Positions 20,364-27,739 of a DNA stretch of 64,000 nucleotides are shown here, in pieces (within the stretch, counting starts at the first letter, position 1; every line of letters begins with the position of its first letter). The notes under the pieces are model-generated. The model saw nothing but the letters and a program-made list of their open reading frames with translations. It ran no database searches and was not told where the DNA came from. The translations under genes were made by a program, and so were the position numbers. Source of the stretch: Paraburkholderia sp. CNPSo 3272 (lineage in GTDB: Bacteria > Pseudomonadota > Gammaproteobacteria > Burkholderiales > Burkholderiaceae). The DNA lies in assembly GCF_024206495.1 (NCBI RefSeq), contig NZ_JAMBPQ010000003.1:248001-312000 (forward strand). Direction: 5' to 3'.

Positions 20364-22700
20364 TTAGGCAGTAAGTGCTTGCCGCATTCTTCCAAAGTGC
20401 CCCGCATCGCACTTCTCTATGAGCTCGAGCAAGTCCTTGAGTACGTCTGGCGCTTCTGAGAGCGCTGAGGCGTCGTCATGACCCTCGGCAATTTGCTCGT
20501 TGTGGGAGTGCGTGTCAAGAAACCTCAAAATCCGGGTTTTCTTGGGACCATCGAAATCGACAGCCTCGAGCCTTGCGTGTAGCGTATCTTCGTCCGGAAT
20601 CTTAAAGACCAGGAATGCTTCCAGTAAGCGCCGCGCCAAGTTCGGTAGTTCGTAGTACGTTTCCAGCGGCCCACCTCCCGGAAGCGCACTCGCTTCCACG
20701 ATTCTCTTGAAGAGGTAGTGGTACTCCGACTCGTACTTCCGGAGAAACGGGTCCATCGCCTCGATAGCCGAGCTTCGCTGACCGCCGACGTAGGATGCGC
20801 GCAGCATGTAAAAGCGCGCAGGAAGCCCCTGTTTTGCCTTTCCCCGATTCAAATGTCCGAACCAGTTTCGCACCTGTCGCAGGAAGGTATAGTTGTGGGT
20901 CAGCACAAATAGCTGACCAGCGTCGCATAGCCGACGCTTCATAAAGCCGAACGCACTATAAATAGCGTTAGAGTCGAGGCTCGAAATTGGGTCGTCCACA
21001 ACCACTACACCATCCTTCAAGTCGAAAGACCGGTCTTGGAGTGATTTCAGAAAGTAGAGGAACGCAATTGCGGTTCGCTCGCCGTCGCTGAGATTTGTAG
21101 CAATGCTGCCTCGTCGCACTAACCTGTAACCAGTAGCCTCAACTGCGACTTGAATATCATCGTGCCCAAGGTAAGCGCGCAGTTCGCGATTGAGTTCATC
21201 CGCAGGCTCCTGGTGTTTCAAGATGTCGGCCTCCAGCGCACGAATCTCCTTCTCGGTCTTCGCTTTCGCGTCGTTGGCCGAAACACGGGCATTCGTAGCG
21301 GATTCCAGCGCCTTTTGCTTTTCGAGCCATTCGGGAAGCGCGACTGCTATTTCGTTGTCGTGCAATTTCTCGCGAGCAACCTTAACCTTCTCCTCGAAAG
21401 AGCGGGTCTTTGCGTTGTGCTTCTCCACAATCTGTTCAATGCGCGCAAATGTCTGCTTGCCGACGAACTCACTGAGCGCTGGTGCTCCTGCGCTCAGAAT
21501 ACGCATGAAAGTGTCTAAGAATGATTTGTCTTCGGCCGGGATTCCATCGCTCCCTAAGAGAAGACCCTCTAGGTCCAACGCCTCGAACACGCGCGCTTGC
21601 TTTTGCTTCACGGTATTGGCGAGCGCTAGCAGGCCGTGGCGGAGGTTGCCGAGGTTGAGTTCATAGGTTCTTCCCTCGGACTCAAAGTCGGAACGGAGTT
21701 CAGGATATAAATCCCTGATGTCAGGAAGGTTGGTCCGTACAAGTTGGTTGGCAGCGTTCTCGATGCGCTCGGCTAAGTTTTGAAGGTCGCGAGTAAATCG
21801 TTGAAACTCGTCGTTGAAATGCGCCTCGAGTCGCCGCAGCCGGTTTGCGGGCAGCGGCTGCTCGCAAAACTTGCATGTTGTGGCGTCTTCGCCATGCGTG
21901 TGAATCGCCAACCCACTGCGGACCCAATCACCAACCACTGGACTAGCAGCGAGACCTTCAATGACGTTCGATACGACCGTTCTCGACAGAGCCTCCCGGA
22001 CGTCGTTTCGAAGGTTCAATGCATCGGGAATGTTGACGGAACGAAGCTCGATACTCGGTAGCGGTGAGGAATTCTTTAGACTTAGCAACGTCTCCCGGTC
22101 TTTCGGCGTCAACTCAGGAGTCGCTGCTTGACTGAAACGCGACATTCTTTCCTTGAAGTCGGTCGCATTGTAATTGTTGAACTCACCGCCTGGAGCAACG
22201 AGCAGGTTCTTGATAGCGCGTGCGGTGTTTGTTGCGTAATCGTTGACCCCTTTCTGCGCACGCGCTTCCTCTTCGGAAGCCTTTGCTGCAATGTCAGTTT
22301 GCTTCGGAAGCTCCAACTTCAACGCGTCCATTTGACGCTGCTTTTCCGCGCTGTCTTCGCCGAAGACATATACGGGAGGGAGTTGGCTAAAGCTTCCACC
22401 GCTGCTCTCGAAGACGCTTCGCGCCACCGTCTCTCGGTTAAACACCCGGACTGCCGGCAAGGCCGCTCCGCTGAGCTTCTTCCCCGAAACCAACGCTCCA
22501 TCGAGAACAAAATCGACGTCGCCTTCGCCAATTGACGTCGATGTCTGAATGGCTCTAAGAATGCTGGAAAGGGTAGTCTTCCCAGAACCGTTCCAGCCGT
22601 AGATAAGATTGAACCGGCCGAAATCTTCGAGACCTCTAGGCCAGGTAAAGTCCTTGAAGATGCGGTATTCGCGAATTTTTGAAAAGCGTTCGAGCTTCAT
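20364..22700 (-). CDS. RloC/PrrC-like AAA_13 ATPase with zinc hook and possible anticodon-nuclease tail
   Basis: A 778-aa ABC/SMC-type ATPase: Walker A GWNGSGKTT (35-43), a coiled-coil arm interrupted by a zinc-hook CKFC (Cys276, Cys279), a second long coil (about 420-515), signature LSDGE (537-541), Walker B VVVVDDP (565-571) and H-loop THN (601-603). The C-terminal part has Arg690, Glu694 and His731/His733, spaced like the Arg-Glu-His triad known for PrrC and RloC tRNA anticodon nucleases. ATG 22700 has GGGGAAG upstream. First gene of an operon with the SIR2 gene. RloC genes are typically linked to type I restriction loci, and hsd remnants lie on both sides here. The nuclease role is inference. 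Confidence 0.8.
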   Translation of the reverse strand: MKLERFSKIREYRIFKDFTWPRGLEDFGRFNLIYGWNGSGKTTLSSILRAIQTSTSIGEGDVDFVLDGALVSGKKLSGAALPAVRVFNRETVARSVFESSGGSFSQLPPVYVFGEDSAEKQRQMDALKLELPKQTDIAAKASEEEARAQKGVNDYATNTARAIKNLLVAPGGEFNNYNATDFKERMSRFSQAATPELTPKDRETLLSLKNSSPLPSIELRSVNIPDALNLRNDVREALSRTVVSNVIEGLAASPVVGDWVRSGLAIHTHGEDATTCKFCEQPLPANRLRRLEAHFNDEFQRFTRDLQNLAERIENAANQLVRTNLPDIRDLYPELRSDFESEGRTYELNLGNLRHGLLALANTVKQKQARVFEALDLEGLLLGSDGIPAEDKSFLDTFMRILSAGAPALSEFVGKQTFARIEQIVEKHNAKTRSFEEKVKVAREKLHDNEIAVALPEWLEKQKALESATNARVSANDAKAKTEKEIRALEADILKHQEPADELNRELRAYLGHDDIQVAVEATGYRLVRRGSIATNLSDGERTAIAFLYFLKSLQDRSFDLKDGVVVVDDPISSLDSNAIYSAFGFMKRRLCDAGQLFVLTHNYTFLRQVRNWFGHLNRGKAKQGLPARFYMLRASYVGGQRSSAIEAMDPFLRKYESEYHYLFKRIVEASALPGGGPLETYYELPNLARRLLEAFLVFKIPDEDTLHARLEAVDFDGPKKTRILRFLDTHSHNEQIAEGHDDASALSEAPDVLKDLLELIEKCDAGHFGRMRQALTA

Positions 22701-23255
22701 TATCTTCCCCGTAACCGTGCTGTGGACCGCGTGTCGCGCGAAACCCATGCTTTCCTGAACAAGTTCCTGCGAAGAGCCTCAGCGCAGTCCGATGCTTTTT
22801 ACTCCCTTACTGGCCGCTTTCTAACGGGCCGTTCAGGCTTCGGAATATCCCCAACCTTGTTCAAAGCATTCCCCGTTAGTGCCATAACTCCGGCGGTTGC
22901 CTGCCTGGCGTATCCTGGCTCAGCTGACGACGTACAGCTCGCTCAGCGCAGCGACAGTTACGCGATAGCCGCACCGGTACCAATGACGAATCCGCAGCCA
23001 TTATTCAATGCGCATAATTAGTGTAAAAGTGGCACGCAAGGCATTCATAATTGTACTCAATTGGAGCATCAATACTGCTTCGCGGCGAGAGCTAGCTGAG
23101 CGCTCGACTCACCACAGCTTTCACCTTCCTTGGAACGGCGGTGTTCGCCGAAAGGTAAGGTCAGTGCCCGCAAACTTGCCCACCCGCTGCGAGCGCGCAC
23201 GGTCCAAGCACGAGTGACATCGCAAGCACATCTGCGAGCCCAAGAGAGAGAACAG
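22701..23255. other. Gene-free region upstream of the AAA/SIR2 operon
   Basis: About 555 bases where the short frames on either strand show no coding character. The minus-strand promoter of the AAA-SIR2 operon should lie near its left edge, but I see no clear -35/-10 pair. Confidence 0.4.
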
Positions 23256-23408
23256 ATGGTGAAAATCGCCAAGAACGACATCTTGGGGGCACGTGCTTCC
23301 AATGCCGGGGACCGATTTCATGGATTGTGGACCCTGCGTAGGGCGCTCGCGCTGCTGGAGCCGGGCACTCTGTACGAATCCATCAGGCGAACCTGCGCAG
23401 CGCGATGA
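23256..23408 (+). pseudogene. Truncated N-terminus of a possible defence protein
   Basis: The 50-codon frame starts MVKIAKNDILGARASNAGDR and continues FHGLWTLRRALALLEPG before losing similarity and stopping. An opening of the form AGDxFHxLWaxRrALxLL is familiar from the N-termini of several large defence-island proteins with a nuclease-like front domain, but I cannot name the family with confidence. A purine-rich AGAGAGAA stretch precedes the ATG. Read as the broken 5-prime end of a lost gene. Confidence 0.4.
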
Positions 23409-23595
23409 CGGCTACAGCGATGTCACGTAGTCGCGGGAGGCAGTTGTCGTCCTTTCCCCAGGCCCAACCAACCTGCGATTTGCCGGTGACCTGTGACTGA
23501 AATGTACGGCTGCGTCGGGCTAACGCCCTTCCTTGCCCCGTTCCGCGCCATCGTCATTGCGGCCGCATAAGACGTCGTTTGGCAATTTATGCACT

Positions 23596-23808
23596 TCAGC
23601 GACGCGCTTCCTGTATGGCTGGCGTTGATTGAGCAGGGATTGCGACCACCATGTCGCACTTGTCGCATACAGCCACCAGGAGGTCCCGGACGAGGCCGCT
23701 CCCATCGCTGAACGGGACATCTCGACGCCTGAGCGTCGTCGCGACCACCTGATGGCAATGCGGGCAAATAGCGTTGCTCTTGTCTCCCTCGGTATGTTTG
23801 ACGCCCAT
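23596..23808 (-). CDS. Small zinc-ribbon protein (YgiT-like)
   Basis: A 70-aa protein with two CxxC knuckles, CPHCHQ at about residue 14 and CDKCDM at about residue 48, framing TTLRRRDVPFSDG. This is the layout of YgiT/MqsA-type N-terminal zinc fingers, here without the HTH domain that antitoxins of that group carry. ATG 23808 has AGAGG five bases upstream, while the longer in-frame start lacks one. A DNA- or RNA-binding role is plausible; no toxin partner is adjacent. Confidence 0.65.
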   Translation of the reverse strand: MGVKHTEGDKSNAICPHCHQVVATTLRRRDVPFSDGSGLVRDLLVAVCDKCDMVVAIPAQSTPAIQEARR

Positions 23809-23949
23809 GAACACCTCTGACGTAGTTAGGACCCCCACGTTGTGTGCCCAAGAGAGCCTGCTTGAGTCTCAATGTACCAGGAATCGATTGTCTCACTGGC
23901 CATCGATGCGATGCGCGAGACGTCGACCTCGAGTCGAATTTCCGCATAG

Positions 23950-24204
23950 CGCCGTGGTCCATGGTGACACTGTCGGTATCCGTCGACATCCATCGTCGTT
24001 TAGACGAGCTTGGAGCTTTCCTTCATCGATAAGCCGCCTCATGTACGAACCTGAAACGAATAGTACTAGCGCGGCGGCGTCGAGCGAGAGGTCTTATCCG
24101 TTGTCTGGCCTACCTACGCGACAGTCGGGAATCAAGTCGGCAGTCACGTCGCGCCATACGCCTCCCTGGTCGATGGCATCCGCGACGCCGCTGAATACAT
24201 TGCG
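23950..24204 (-). pseudogene. Decayed paralogue of the HTH protein at 25843-26469
   Basis: Read on the minus strand, this stretch gives GGVWRDVTADLIPDCRVGRP, a stop (TAA), then in the same frame DLSLDAAALVLFVSGSYMRR and LIDEGKLQARLNDDGCRRIP. The intact gene has GGAWRDVTEELIPDCRV, ELTLDATARLLFVSPFHVRR and LIEEGKLPARTDEEGIQRIP. It is therefore a duplicated copy of the linker plus helix-turn-helix domain, broken by one in-frame stop and losing frame afterwards. Its upstream edge is joined directly to an hsdS fragment. Confidence 0.8.
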
Positions 24205-24207
24205 GTA

Positions 24208-24393
24208 TCGCGCACTTCGATTTTGCCGGTGACGGCGGCGGCAATTAGGGACAGCGCGGCGCTCGTTCAGCAAAATAATGTTGCGTTGAGCCTCGCGCTT
24301 GAGCTCGTCAAGTTTAGAGATTTCCGCGTCGAGGAAGGAAACGATTCCTTGTTGCCCGTGGATATGAGGAAGAAGGAATTGCAGCTCATCTGC
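24208..24393 (-). pseudogene. 3-prime fragment of a type I hsdS
   Basis: The minus strand reads LPHIHGQQGIVSFLDAEISK then LDELKREAQRNIILLNERR, and after a one-base frameshift AALSLIAAAVTGKIEVR. That is the conserved C-terminal helix and end of many HsdS proteins (FLDxExxKID...ERR.ALISAAVTGKI). The frame then runs out into the neighbouring HTH-gene remnant. It belongs to a different HsdS type from the intact hsdS at the left edge, and could come from the same lost system as the hsdM fragment near 16.2 kb. Confidence 0.75.
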
Positions 24394-24448
24394 CGACGCA
24401 CGTCTGACGCGTCGGCCGCAATCAAATCGCGTTTGCGCTGCCCCTGCA

Positions 24449-24885
24449 CTAGCGCTGTCCCGCGAGAAAGTCCTGCCAATCGTGCGCGTACGCACAGCCA
24501 TTGCCGGGTATTCCAGAGCCGTCGAGGTTCTTCTCGAAAAAAGTTTTCGCTGGCTCTGGGATTTCGCTCAGTTTGACATAGCGAACGCCGTCGCCACGCA
24601 CGTGAACGGTCACTTCTGGCAACACGGGCGCGGCGGCAACTCCTCCTTTCCGTTATTCAGTGCAGCGGCCAGGCATCGCGCGACCAAATCAAAAACGCTA
24701 GCGGACCAGCGTGGGTAGCCGCGAAGCAGTGCCGTGTCACCAACGTCGCCAATCAATGCCTCCTATAGTTCCGCTTCGTAGTCCGCCAGCGCCCCGTCTC
24801 GCTCGCGCGAAATGTCGGCCGTTGCTATCACGCGTTTTCCGCTTTCGCGGCCGCCGGGCCAAAGCTCCACCGTCACTTTAAGCAT
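24449..24885 (-). pseudogene. Broken small gene: in-frame TAG and two frameshifts
   Basis: Starting at ATG 24885 the frame reads MLKVTVELWPGGRESGKRVI and on to DYEAEL, then TAG, then continues in the same frame with EALIGDVGDTALLRGYPRWS and VFDLVARCLAAALNNGKEEL. After PPRP the sense shifts to another frame (LPEVTVHVRGDGVRYVKLSE, then PEPAKTFFEKNLDGSG), and again before HDWQDFLAGQR and TAG. Together the pieces read as one protein of about 140 aa that resembles small proteins of Burkholderia mobile elements. Function unknown. Confidence 0.7.
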
Positions 24886-25108
24886 TTTTGTTTCCCCCTC
24901 GTAGGGACGTATGCACTTGCATCGCCCAGAACTGTGATTGCAAAGGAGTTTGGGTAGGTGAGCGCGAACTATGGCCAGCGCTGTCGAAGATAGGCGATGA
25001 CTTTCTTGGCGACATCGCCCACGTTTGGCGGAACCAGGTGCCGTCGGTGATACGGACGGGCAATGTTCGCTGCTGATGTGATGGCGGCTCATTACTCGTT
25101 GATGTCAT
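24873..25108 (-). pseudogene. Broken small gene overlapping the next one
   Basis: ATG 25108 has GGAGGG upstream and opens MTSTSNEPPSHQQRTLPVRI. At TWFRQ the sense moves by one frame to NVGDVAKKVIAYLRQRWP, meets a TAG, and continues FALTYPNSFAITVLGDASAY to a stop at 24873, overlapping the start of the following gene. The start overlaps the HAD gene stop by 17 bases, so these were once a tightly packed operon. The two lesions make it non-functional. No known family recognised. Confidence 0.6.
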
Positions 25109-25613
25109 CTGTCGACCCTCCTGAGAAAAACTGCTGCAAACGCTGGCGAAATAGTTCAACGACAACAGGGTCCCCAAGCCCGGCATCCGTCTGACAATGC
25201 ACGAGTCGGTCACGGTGCGACTCGAATCCGTCCTCGCGGTCGTCGACAGCCAACCACGTCAAAGGTGAGTTTCTGCTCACGTAATCCATGACCTGGGCAC
25301 CTCGTGGAACCACGAACCAAAAGTACTCGTTAAATATGGAGTCTTCGTACGTCGCTCCGACAACACGTTCTCGCAATGTGGACAACGGAAGCGCTGCTAC
25401 TGTATATTGAGTCCCCAAAACGATAGCCCAGTCTGAAGACAAGACGATTTCGACATCAGGATACGGTCGGAGTAGTTCATCTAGCACCGGCGCGAACTCA
25501 AATAATTCTATGAATCCGGGCGCACTACTCACTACAAGGTTGCCAGACCTGCGAGCGATTCCACGATGCAGAACACCGTCGATATCAAGAAATAGCACCT
25601 TTCGGGTCGTCAT
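25092..25613 (-). CDS. HAD-like (HAD_SAK_2 type) protein
   Basis: From ATG 25613 (GGAGAG six bases upstream) the protein reads MTTRKVLFLDIDGVLHRG, the DxDGVL motif I of HAD phosphatases. VEIVLSSDW (motif II Ser) and WLAVDDRED (acidic motif) follow. The pattern matches HAD_SAK_2, the HAD domain first noted in RNA-repair polyproteins. The protein has 173 aa with a short C-terminal tail. The frame stays open for another 80 codons upstream, described separately. It is paralogous to the protein at 29823-30317. A phosphatase or nucleotidase activity is plausible but unproven. Confidence 0.7.
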   Translation of the reverse strand: MTTRKVLFLDIDGVLHRGIARRSGNLVVSSAPGFIELFEFAPVLDELLRPYPDVEIVLSSDWAIVLGTQYTVAALPLSTLRERVVGATYEDSIFNEYFWFVVPRGAQVMDYVSRNSPLTWLAVDDREDGFESHRDRLVHCQTDAGLGDPVVVELFRQRLQQFFSGGSTDDINE

Positions 25614-25853
25614 TAATATCTCTCCTGCACGTCGGGGTCGCTCGAGCCACATCGTCTCCCCCGCCATCAATCGAATCATCTCGTCGTCTACCTTTGCATC
25701 AAAGCCTCGTTCGTTGTCGAGGTCTATGCCTCGCCGGACTATCAACGATGAGAATTCAAAATCGGAATACGCCAAAACAACATACGGTTGTGAGCAACAC
25801 GACACAAAATCTAAAACTGCGTCCTCCTTGGTCCCGCGCTCGTTACTCCCCAT
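25614..25853 (-). other. In-frame 80-codon extension ahead of the HAD domain
   Basis: The open frame begins at ATG 25853, which overlaps the end of the preceding HTH gene, and runs without a stop into the HAD domain. The residues (for example SQPYVVLAYSDFEFSSLIVR and KVDDEMIRLMAGETMWLERP) look like a folded polypeptide. It is either an N-terminal domain of the HAD protein expressed by coupling, or the relic of a separate gene fused in frame. Confidence 0.4.
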
Positions 25854-26469
25854 TGCCGTTGTCAGTTTTTCGACGCACCGCGAGGTCCTCAATCTCAGCG
25901 TCGTAAAGCCCTGCGCGCTGCGATGCGTCCATCATTCGCTCCATCCCCTCCCGCTGGTCGTTGCGCATTTTCTCGCGATACGCCTGCGCAACCGCTTTGG
26001 GTATGCGTTGAATTCCTTCTTCGTCCGTGCGAGCCGGCAGCTTGCCCTCTTCGATGAGCCTCCGCACATGAAAAGGCGAAACAAAGAGGAGCCGCGCGGT
26101 TGCATCGAGCGTGAGTTCCGCCGGGTTGTCAGTCTCACGGTTTCTTACGCGACAATCAGGAATCAACTCTTCAGTGACGTCGCGCCATGCGCCGCCCTCG
26201 CAGAGGATTTCAGCAACGCAACTGAACACGTATTCGCCGTCGCTGCTCCAGCCGCTCGGGCCTACTAGATGATAAATGCGGCCGCTGGCTGTGCGGCCTC
26301 TACGTGCCTCGGCATCTAGTTCAACTACCGGAGTGCTCACTCGTCCATCTCGCGTTTCCCTGCTATATCCTACGAAGCGCCGCTCGCCATTGGCGGACTC
26401 GCGTATCGACCAGCGCTCCAAGTACACTGTTTCCGAGCCTTCACCCGGGAAATTCAAGTAGATGGACAT
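25843..26469 (-). CDS. Protein with an uncharacterised repeat domain and a C-terminal HTH
   Basis: A 208-aa protein in two parts. Residues 15-100 hold a domain with conserved points WSIRES, RRFVGYSRET, RRGRTASGRIYHLVG and a closing WRDVTEEL. Three further copies occur within 4 kb. Residues 115-165 form an excisionase/MerR-like HTH (LTLDATARLLFVSPFHVRRL, EEGKLPARTDEEG), with a helical tail of the type seen in antitoxins paired with PIN toxins. A strong GGAGGGGAG precedes ATG 26469. The neighbour downstream is the HAD gene, overlapping by 11 bases. A DNA-binding regulator or antitoxin is the best guess. Confidence 0.65.
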   Translation of the reverse strand: MSIYLNFPGEGSETVYLERWSIRESANGERRFVGYSRETRDGRVSTPVVELDAEARRGRTASGRIYHLVGPSGWSSDGEYVFSCVAEILCEGGAWRDVTEELIPDCRVRNRETDNPAELTLDATARLLFVSPFHVRRLIEEGKLPARTDEEGIQRIPKAVAQAYREKMRNDQREGMERMMDASQRAGLYDAEIEDLAVRRKTDNGNGE

Positions 26470-26515
26470 ATCTCCCCTCCAGATGCAAGACGAAAGGGTT
26501 CTTCACCTTCGTTTG

Positions 26516-27112
26516 TCATTGCCCGACGAATCGGAGATTCGTCGGGCCATCTGACAGGACCACGACCCGAACGGCTTGATACTTGACATCGTGGTAGCCG
26601 TCTTCGCGCGGTACCGGACCTCGCGGGTACCACACGTCGTACGGGTCTCCTCTATACGCACCCCGTTCGTGCGTCCATACCATCTCCTGCATGCTCACCT
26701 GTCGGACTCCGTCCGCCTCTTCTACGTCGGCATAGTGCGTCATGAACAGCACGTAGCTATTCGGTTCCGCACATACCAACGCCTTCACCAGTTGTGCAAC
26801 GGTCATGGGATTTGAGGCGAGCACTGCTCCCAGCTTGGCGACAAAGTCTGCCATGTCGTCCCCGCCGGACACACTCGCACCATCGTCTTCGGCTTGTGGC
26901 GCTGAAATTCCATGGTCTCGCCACGGCCATTCGAGCCACGGCGACTGGGCAGCAATCAGCGATAGCATCCCGTCATCTGGATAATGACGTAGCACGGCGG
27001 CCGCTCGTCGTCGGAGCGAATGGACATTCACTACCGACGTCATTTTCGAGGTGTCAGAAAGCAGCTCGCGCGCATTTATCAGCGCACGCGTGCGTTCATC
27101 CGGCATAGTCAT
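26516..27112 (-). CDS. BPSL0761-like protein with C-terminal extension
   Basis: A 198-aa protein. The N-terminus (DERTRALINARELLSDTS, then SLRRRAAAVLRHYPDD) is the BPSL0761 family signature, small Burkholderia proteins of unknown role. The second half (LVKALVCAEPNSYVLFMTHY and later YDVWYPRGPVPREDGYHDVK) is not part of the usual short family and resembles an added beta-rich domain. AAAGGAG lies upstream of ATG 27112. It precedes the HTH gene in the same orientation and is probably in the same operon. Confidence 0.6.
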   Translation of the reverse strand: MTMPDERTRALINARELLSDTSKMTSVVNVHSLRRRAAAVLRHYPDDGMLSLIAAQSPWLEWPWRDHGISAPQAEDDGASVSGGDDMADFVAKLGAVLASNPMTVAQLVKALVCAEPNSYVLFMTHYADVEEADGVRQVSMQEMVWTHERGAYRGDPYDVWYPRGPVPREDGYHDVKYQAVRVVVLSDGPTNLRFVGQ

Positions 27113-27172
27113 GGCTCTGCTCCTTTTGACATAACTGGCCGCTGCTCGTCTACGTTGTTCACGTCGTTTCTT

Positions 27173-27400
27173 TCACCTTGTGACCCTGTGGGTATCGGCT
27201 CGTCGTTCCTTTTCGCGATTTCGTTCGTACAGTTCGTCTCGCAGCGCCCGTTTGAACAGCAGTCCTAATTCGAACGACGACATTGTCCTCAGGTCTACGT
27301 ACGTGCGCGCGGTCATTGCCTCCAGACTCCGTCGTATGCCCTTGTCAATTGCGGCGGCGAGCGCCCGCTCCAAACTTGCACGATGAGTCTTGTCCCGCAT
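27173..27400 (-). CDS. Small basic helical hypothetical protein
   Basis: A 75-aa, highly charged, mostly helical protein (RASLERALAAAIDKGIRRSL, ELGLLFKRALRDELYERNRE) with GGAGG correctly placed before ATG 27400. The composition suggests a nucleic-acid-binding or partner-binding helix pair. 60 bases separate it from the BPSL0761-like gene. No family recognised. Confidence 0.5.
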   Translation of the reverse strand: MRDKTHRASLERALAAAIDKGIRRSLEAMTARTYVDLRTMSSFELGLLFKRALRDELYERNREKERRADTHRVTR

Positions 27401-27599
27401 TCATCGCCTCCAATGCTTGCGCAGTCGCGTCGATTCGACACGGCAGCGCCTGTCGCTATTGACGGGCAAGAGTTCTAGCCAAAGCGCTGCCTCCGAAGTT
27501 CGTCAGCAGGGTTGCTGCAATGGTGGGGCCATCTCGTCCTTTTGCGGGCTGGCATTTGAAAGCGTGAGGTAAGGCGATGCAGATAAATTCGATATCACC

Positions 27600-27739
27600 C
27601 TAGTCAGGGTAATGCCGAAGTAGTGCTTCGGCACGGTGTCGGACCTTTGCGGGCAGTTAGGTGCGCTCATCCGAGAGAGCTGTTGCAGAAAATCCCGCGC
27701 ATCTAGGATTGCCGACGCTCGCTCGAAAGGCGTCGTCAT
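27600..27739 (-). pseudogene. Frameshifted BPSL0761-family gene
   Basis: ATG 27739 overlaps the stop of the upstream two-domain gene (ATGA). It opens TTPFERASAILDARDFLQQL like an intact family member, but the matching second half (LPAKVRHRAEALLRHYPD, ending TAG at 27600) is in another frame. A small indel near codon 30 explains the break. The intact relative lies 0.5 kb away at 26516-27112. Confidence 0.7.

Noticed and set aside
23423..23989. A 188-codon minus-strand frame overlapping the zinc-ribbon gene
   Set aside because: The zinc-ribbon frame has paired CxxC motifs and a good ribosome site, while the longer frame is low in structure and covers the remnant of the HTH copy.
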